A DNA stretch of 43,461 nucleotides from an uncultured Bacteroidales bacterium (GTDB lineage Bacteria > Bacteroidota > Bacteroidia > Bacteroidales > UBA932). Of this stretch, positions 38,715 to 43,461 are shown one piece after another (within the stretch, counting starts at the first letter, position 1; each line of letters begins with the position of its first letter). Both the position numbers and the translations under genes were made by a program. Below the pieces are notes generated by a model. The model was not told where the DNA came from and made no database searches. It worked only from the letters and a program-made list of their open reading frames with translations. The stretch covers positions 1 to 43,461 of the forward strand of contig CAKULN010000024.1 in the NCBI GenBank assembly GCA_934667175.1. Reading direction: 5' to 3'.

Positions 38715-41534
38715 CTAGCCGAGTGTCTCCTTGAGGAACGGGCCGGTGACGGAGGCTGGGTTCCGGGAGAGGGCTTCGGGGGTGCCTTGGGCGACAATAC
38801 GGCCGCCTCTGCGGCCACCGTCCGGGCCGAGGTCGAAGAGGTAATCGACGCTTTTCAGAACATCCAGATTGTGTTCGATGATGATGACCGTGTTGCCTTG
38901 GTCGACAAGCTGCTGAAGCACGTTGAGCAGAACCTTGATGTCCTCGAAATGAAGTCCGGTCGTAGGCTCGTCAAGGATGTACAGGGTGTTGCCCGTGGCC
39001 TTTCGGAACAGTTCAGCGGCCAGTTTCATACGCTGACTCTCACCTCCGGAAAGCGTCACGGCTGACTGGCCGAGATGCACGTAGCCAAGCCCCACATCCA
39101 CAAGCGCCTTCAGTTTCTGGGCGATGGACGGAATCGGTTTGAAGAACTCGTAGGCCTCGCTGATCGGCATCTCAAGCACATCATTGATGCTCTTGCCCTT
39201 GTAATGCACGGCCAAAGTGTCCTCCTTGTACCGTCTGCCCCTGCACTCGTCGCAGAGCACATTGACGGACGGCAGGAAGTTCATCTCAATGACCTTGATT
39301 CCGGCCCCCTTGCAGGCCTCGCAGCGCCCACCGGCCACGTTGAACGAGAACCGCCCTGCCTTGAACCCACGGACCTTGGCGTCAGGTGTGTCAGCGAACA
39401 GGTTGCGGATGTCGTTGAACACACCGGTGAAAGTCGCGGGGTTGGACCTCGGTGATCGTCCGATCGGACTCTGGTCAATCTCAATCAGTTTGTCGATGTT
39501 CTCGACACCATCGATTGAATCGTAATCCAGCGGCTTGAGTTTGGCTCTGTAGAACTTGTTCTTGAGAATCGGCATCAGAGTCTCGTTGATGAGCGTTGAC
39601 TTGCCGCTTCCGCTGACTCCACTGATCCCGATGAAACATCCCAGCGGGAAATCCACGGACACGTTCTTTAGGTTGTTTCCACGAGCTCCCTTGATGCTCA
39701 AGAACTTGCCGCTGCCGGTACGTCGCGCGGACGGAACCGGGATGGAATCCTTACCCTGAAGGTAATCCAGAGTCTTTGACTTTCCGAATATGCAGTGTCC
39801 GGCGGTCTCCTTGTCCAGCAACGCAGGCGCTTTCCCGTTGTCTGGTGAATATTCCATCAGAGCCTTCAGAGGTGCGTTCAGGCATATTCTTCCGCCTTTT
39901 TCACCCGCACCGGGGCCGACGTCCACCAGCCAGTCGGCGTTCATCATTGTCTCGTAGTCGTGCTCCACGACCATCACTGAGTTGCCTTCGTCCCTTAACT
40001 CCTTCAACGAATTGATCAGCTTTCGGTTGTCCCTCTGGTGTAGTCCGATCGACGGCTCGTCCAGGATGTAGAGCACGTTGACGAGCTTGGAACCGATCTG
40101 CGTGGCGAGCCTGATTCTCTGGCCCTCGCCACCAGAAAGCGAGGCTGTAGGCCGGTCAAGCGACAGATAGTCAAGGCCTACGTCAAGCATGAACTGAACC
40201 CTTTCGTTGAGCTCCTTGAGAATGTCACGGGCAATGTTGTTCTCTCTCTGATTTAATTTCCCCGGCAGGGATGCGAACCAAGCCTTGAGCTCAGTCATCT
40301 CCATCGCGGCCACCTCTGCGATGGTCTTTCCGTCAATCTTGAAGCATAAGGCGTTTTCGTTCAGGCGAGTTCCGTGGCAGACCGGGCACTCGATCTTCTC
40401 ATCGATGTCTTCCACGATTCCATCGAACGTCACCATCTCGGACATATTCCCTTCCCCGACCCTGAACATCTCGTCACTTCCGAAGATTATGTGTGAGATG
40501 GCTTCGTCTTGGATCGAGTCGATGGGGTCGTACAGAGAGAAGTTGTATTTCCGTGCTATAGAGCGGATTATGTCATATTTCTTGGTCTCCCGCATCTTCC
40601 CCAGCGGAACTATCCCCCCGTCCGCTATCGAGACTGAACGGTCCGGGATGATCGTGTCCATATTCACATCCACTATCATTCCAAGTCCTTTGCAATGAGG
40701 GCAGTAGCCTTCGGGAGAGTTGAAGGAGAAAGAGTGGGGCGCAGGCTCCTGAAGGGATATTCCCGAATCGGGATCGACAAGATGCTTGGAGAAATGGCGG
40801 AGTTTGTCCGAGCCGAACTCCAGCAGGGCGACCGAGCCTTTGCCAAGGTTCAGGGCTGACATCACGGAGTCCCTCACGCGCTTCTCGTCCCCCTCCGAAG
40901 GCTTTAATTTGTCCACAATCAGTTCGATGAAGTGGCTTTTGTAACGGTCCAGAGCCTCCACTTCGTTCAGCGGGAGGATATTCCCGTCCACTCTGACATC
41001 GGTGTAGCCGCGCTTTCGCAGTTGGTCGAACAATTCGCGGTAGTGTCCCTTGCGGCCTACAACCAACGGTGCCAGCAGGTAGCACTTCTTCCCCTTATAT
41101 TCATCCATTATCAGGTCCACTATCTGGGCATCGGTGTAGCGGACCATCTCTTTCCCCGTGACCGGTGAATATGCCCGTGACGCCCTGGCGTAAAGGAGGC
41201 GCAGGAAATCGAATATCTCCGTGATGGTCCCCACTGTTGAGCGAGGGTTGTTCCCCGTGGTCTTTTGCTCGATCGCGATGATCGGGCTCAGCCCCGTGAT
41301 GCTCTCAACCTCAGGCTTTTCAAGCACTCCCATGAAGTGCTTGGCGTAGGTCGAGAGCGTGTCCATGTACCGCCTCTGCCCCTCCGCATAGATAGTGTCG
41401 AACGCCAGCGAGGATTTCCCGCTGCCGCTCAGTCCCGTCACGACCACCAATTCCCCTCTGGGAATATCCACGTTCACCCCTTTGAGGTTATGCGCCTCCG
41501 CCCCTCGGATCTCGATATATTCTTTCTTGCTCAT
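38715..41534 (-). CDS. uvrA: Excinuclease ABC subunit A
   Basis: This 939-residue UvrA is the damage-recognition ATPase of nucleotide excision repair and loads UvrB. It begins IEIRGAEAHNLKGV. Two ABC ATPase modules are present: Walker A GLSGSGKSSLAFDT and GVSGSGKSTLINET, with signatures LSGGEGQRIRLA and LSGGESQRMKLA. The zinc sites are visible as CPHCKGLG, CPVCHGTR and CEACKGAG with CDECRGRR. Length and order are normal. It is transcribed leftward from a promoter region shared with the MBL-fold gene. Confidence 0.98.
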   Translation of the reverse strand: MSKKEYIEIRGAEAHNLKGVNVDIPRGELVVVTGLSGSGKSSLAFDTIYAEGQRRYMDTLSTYAKHFMGVLEKPEVESITGLSPIIAIEQKTTGNNPRSTVGTITEIFDFLRLLYARASRAYSPVTGKEMVRYTDAQIVDLIMDEYKGKKCYLLAPLVVGRKGHYRELFDQLRKRGYTDVRVDGNILPLNEVEALDRYKSHFIELIVDKLKPSEGDEKRVRDSVMSALNLGKGSVALLEFGSDKLRHFSKHLVDPDSGISLQEPAPHSFSFNSPEGYCPHCKGLGMIVDVNMDTIIPDRSVSIADGGIVPLGKMRETKKYDIIRSIARKYNFSLYDPIDSIQDEAISHIIFGSDEMFRVGEGNMSEMVTFDGIVEDIDEKIECPVCHGTRLNENALCFKIDGKTIAEVAAMEMTELKAWFASLPGKLNQRENNIARDILKELNERVQFMLDVGLDYLSLDRPTASLSGGEGQRIRLATQIGSKLVNVLYILDEPSIGLHQRDNRKLINSLKELRDEGNSVMVVEHDYETMMNADWLVDVGPGAGEKGGRICLNAPLKALMEYSPDNGKAPALLDKETAGHCIFGKSKTLDYLQGKDSIPVPSARRTGSGKFLSIKGARGNNLKNVSVDFPLGCFIGISGVSGSGKSTLINETLMPILKNKFYRAKLKPLDYDSIDGVENIDKLIEIDQSPIGRSPRSNPATFTGVFNDIRNLFADTPDAKVRGFKAGRFSFNVAGGRCEACKGAGIKVIEMNFLPSVNVLCDECRGRRYKEDTLAVHYKGKSINDVLEMPISEAYEFFKPIPSIAQKLKALVDVGLGYVHLGQSAVTLSGGESQRMKLAAELFRKATGNTLYILDEPTTGLHFEDIKVLLNVLQQLVDQGNTVIIIEHNLDVLKSVDYLFDLGPDGGRRGGRIVAQGTPEALSRNPASVTGPFLKETLG

Positions 41535-41634
41535 CGTTCACGTTTTAGTAATCGAAATTAACTTGCCTTGTCTCTGCCAAATCCGCGTCAACTAATTTTT
41601 GCCGCCAACTTATTCTTTTCATGTTACTAATCCA

Positions 41635-41662
41635 CAAATTTAACGAATATTCAGTAAATTTG
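41635..41662. promoter_or_regulatory. Divergent -7 elements for uvrA and the MBL-fold gene
   Basis: TAAATTTG occurs on the minus strand at 41642-41635 (towards uvrA) and on the plus strand at 41655-41662 (towards 41688), with 12 bp between them. A GAATATTC palindrome lies exactly in that gap. The two promoters would overlap each other's -33 regions and so should compete. Confidence 0.5.
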
Positions 41663-41687
41663 TAGTCAAGAGTTAACAGACGAATCA

Positions 41688-42416
41688 ATGAGTCAGGATC
41701 ATCAACTTAATATCAAGACATTTATATTCAATTCTTTCCGGGAGAATTGCTACGTGCTTTGGGATGCGGAAGGAAATTGTGTGATTGTGGACCCTGGGTG
41801 CTATTGGCAGGAGGAGTTCGGCAGGCTCAAGGAGTTTATCGCCGCTGAGGGGTTGAAGCCCAAGGCTGTCTGGCTGACCCACGGACATTTTGACCATGTT
41901 CACGGGGTGCTGAAGGTTGTGGAGGAATATTCAGTGCCGGTGCTGATGTCTCCGGAGGACAAGATCGTGCTGGACAACAACCAGAACGCTGTGAGGGATT
42001 TCGGGCTGACGGCTCCGGATTCTTCGCAGATTAAGACAGTTGACATAAAAGACGGGGATGTTCTAGACACTCTGGAAGGCGCTCCGTTCAAGGTGATCAC
42101 CACTCCCGGACACACTCCGGGCTGCGTCTGCTACTACTGCGAGACGGACAAGGTGCTGCTGAGCGGTGACACTCTTTTCGCCGGCACGATTGGTCGTACA
42201 GACCATCTTGGCGGGGATTATGACAGGGAGATCATCAGTGTGATGGACAAACTGATGAGCCTGCCAGGGGATGTGGATGTGCTTCCGGGCCATGGGCATC
42301 GCACCACGATCGCGGACGAACGTACCCACAACCCGTTCCTTCAGCCGTTCAACGAGCCGGAGGAGGATCCGGATTGGGACGGAGACGGGATAGAGATCGA
42401 TCCCATCGGTCGCTGA
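41688..42416 (+). CDS. MBL-fold metallohydrolase, glyoxalase II-like
   Basis: The protein has 242 residues with all metallo-beta-lactamase-fold motifs: THGHFDHVHG (HxHxDH) at about 64-73, TPGHTPG at about 140, SGDTLFAGTIGR at about 158-169, and LPGHGHRTTI near 202. Proteins of this type hydrolyse thioesters such as S-lactoylglutathione or have related hydrolase roles; the substrate is not fixed by the sequence. The last residues and the TGA stop (42414-42416) come from a copy of the palindromic repeat that begins at 42408, so the natural C terminus may have been replaced or extended by repeat DNA. Confidence 0.92.
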   Translation: MSQDHQLNIKTFIFNSFRENCYVLWDAEGNCVIVDPGCYWQEEFGRLKEFIAAEGLKPKAVWLTHGHFDHVHGVLKVVEEYSVPVLMSPEDKIVLDNNQNAVRDFGLTAPDSSQIKTVDIKDGDVLDTLEGAPFKVITTPGHTPGCVCYYCETDKVLLSGDTLFAGTIGRTDHLGGDYDREIISVMDKLMSLPGDVDVLPGHGHRTTIADERTHNPFLQPFNEPEEDPDWDGDGIEIDPIGR

Positions 42417-42545
42417 GCTTGTCGGTCGCTGAGCTTGTCGGTCACTGAGCTTGTCGAAGTGACCGGATCTGAAACAATCCAGAATCATAGGTCGCTACGA
42501 CGCTTCGGTGCTTCGGCAGGCTCAGCAACCACAGGCTCAGCAACC
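42408..42545. repeat. Palindromic repeats between the MBL-fold and kinase genes
   Basis: Two 16-bp half units (42408-42423, 42424-42439) lead into a perfect full copy (42440-42464). An inverted GGTTGCT-type copy (42507-42530) and a partial copy (42532-42545) follow. The half-unit plus full-unit arrangement is the same as at the end of the 16-bp array near 21 kb. Confidence 0.95.
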
Positions 42546-42572
42546 GAAAAATAGATAGAATATAATTATATA

Positions 42573-43196
42573 ATGCACATAGGAATAGCAGGCAACATAG
42601 GCAGCGGCAAGACCACCCTCACGAGGATGCTCGCCGCCCATTACGGATGGACACCGAAGTACGAGTCGGTGACCTACAACCCCTATCTTGAGGACTACTA
42701 CAAGGACATCCCCCGCTGGTCGTACAATTTGGAAACATATTTCCTTGCCCAGAGGTTCAAGGACGTGCTGGAGATTGCCAGAAGCAAGGATGTCATCATC
42801 CAGGACAGGACCCTCTTCGAGGGCGTGCACATCTTCGTGGCCAACAACTACGCCATGGGCAACCTCACCAAGCGCGACTACGAGACCTACATGGATCTCT
42901 ATAACGTGATGGCCTCCACTGTCAAGAAGCCCGACCTTCTGATCTACCTCAAGTCATCGGTGCCGCACCTAGTGGCGCAGATCCAAAAGCGTGGACGCGA
43001 CTACGAGCAGACCATGAGCCTTGAATATCTCAGCGGCCTGAACGACCGTTACGACAAGTGGATCAATGAATATGACGGCAAGGTCCTGACCATTGAGGCG
43101 GACGATCTCGACTTCGAGAACCGTCCCGAAGACTTCGCCTCCATCACCGACCGCATCGACGCCGAACTCTACGGCCTCTTCCCGCTTGATAAGTAG
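42573..43196 (+). CDS. Deoxynucleoside kinase (dAK/dGK family)
   Basis: This 207-residue kinase phosphorylates deoxynucleosides at the 5' position for nucleotide salvage. The P-loop is GIAGNIGSGKTTL at the N terminus, the DRS-type motif is QDRTLFEGVHIF (about 72-83), and the lid region is QKRGRDYEQTM (about 136-146), followed by YLSGLNDRYDKWI. It matches the single-domain bacterial deoxyadenosine/deoxyguanosine kinases; the exact base preference cannot be told. Confidence 0.93.
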   Translation: MHIGIAGNIGSGKTTLTRMLAAHYGWTPKYESVTYNPYLEDYYKDIPRWSYNLETYFLAQRFKDVLEIARSKDVIIQDRTLFEGVHIFVANNYAMGNLTKRDYETYMDLYNVMASTVKKPDLLIYLKSSVPHLVAQIQKRGRDYEQTMSLEYLSGLNDRYDKWINEYDGKVLTIEADDLDFENRPEDFASITDRIDAELYGLFPLDK

Positions 43197-43202
43197 CCTC
43201 CC

Positions 43203-43461
43203 CGGTCGCTGAGCCTGCATTTCGGTCGCTGAGCCTGCCGAAGCGCCCGTCCTAATGGTTCGACAAGCTCACCAACCGGACGGTGGCCTTCCCCTCGGTC
43301 GCTGAGCCTGCCGAAGCGGCCGTCCTAATGGTTCGACAAGCTCACCAACCGGACGGAGGCCTTTCCCTCGGTCGCAGAGCCTGTCGAAGCGCCCGTCCTA
43401 ATGGTTCGACAAGCTCACCAACCGGACGGTGGCCTTCCCCTCGGTCGCTGAGCCTGCCGAA
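43203..43461. repeat. 73-bp tandem array of palindromic repeats, cut by window end
   Basis: GGTCGCTGAGCCTGCCGA-type units begin at 43223, 43296, 43369 and 43442, an exact 73-bp period. Each period holds one GGTCGCT-type copy and one inverted GGTTCGACAAGCTCACCAACC-type copy, plus the spacer GGACGGTGGCCTTCCCC. Small differences (CGGAGG, GCAGAGC) mark individual units. The array continues beyond the right edge. Confidence 0.95.

Overview
The window looks like a chromosomal contig from a member of the Bacteroidales (phylum Bacteroidota). The support is an Oar-like TonB-dependent receptor paired with a BACON/OB-fold lipoprotein, a DUF1016 nuclease, a two-domain deoxynucleoside kinase, the TolC/HlyD/ABC-2 arrangement, and many copies of the Bacteroidota promoter pattern (TTTG, about 19 nt, TAnnTTTG). 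Base composition is moderately GC-rich, and most of the window is ordinary, densely packed coding sequence.

Layout from left to right. A leftward promoter and the 5' part of a probable SAM-II riboswitch run off the left edge (1-77). Next come the TonB receptor and lipoprotein (243-5722), a gene-poor stretch with remnants (5775-6472), and a leftward DUF1016/YhcG nuclease (6473-7606). A five-gene rightward operon (7769-13457) encodes a tetraheme NrfH-like cytochrome fused to a formylglycine-generating-enzyme-like domain, a Tat-exported Gfo/Idh/MocA oxidoreductase, a Tat-exported TIM-barrel protein, and a ResB/CcsA pair for cytochrome c maturation. Housekeeping genes follow: aspS, an Xaa-Pro aminopeptidase, a DUF456 membrane protein, a large FAD/Fe-S oxidase, rsmA (ksgA) and tRNA-Ser(GCU). 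After the tRNA lies a structured stretch without a convincing gene, facing a perfect leftward promoter. An AraC regulator diverges from a TolC-HlyD-ABC2-ABC2 export operon that lacks an ATPase gene. A deoxysugar-type catabolic block follows (tandem class II aldolase, RhaEW-like aldolase/dehydrogenase fusion, PHP protein, and divergent FucP-like transporter and ROK kinase). The right part holds an AAA/DUF4143 ATPase, uvrA, an MBL-fold hydrolase and a deoxynucleoside kinase.

The most striking feature is a family of short palindromic repeats: a stem GGTCACT/AGTGACC, or a covarying version of it, around a constant core GAGCTTGTCGA. Copies fill most intergenic gaps from about 13 kb rightward. One 16-bp half unit is repeated 21 times in tandem at 20715-21050, and a 73-bp unit repeats at the right edge. 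Copies also sit in frame inside four conserved genes, each time in what appears to be a linker (a CcsA-like protein, the FAD/Fe-S oxidase, RsmA and the RhaEW-like fusion), and one copy supplies the stop codon of the MBL-fold gene. A second window-wide signal is the hexamer GAATAT, which I counted by eye about 130 times, almost equally on both strands, several times more than composition predicts.

How the genes may work together. The cytochrome/oxidoreductase operon reads as a self-contained periplasmic redox module: exported sugar-type oxidoreductase and isomerase, a quinone-linked multiheme cytochrome, and its own haem-attachment machinery. The 30-37 kb block reads as uptake, phosphorylation and aldol cleavage of a deoxysugar or related sugar. 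The export operon is probably controlled by the divergent AraC protein. Functional statements are from reading the sequence and from family knowledge; no database search was run.
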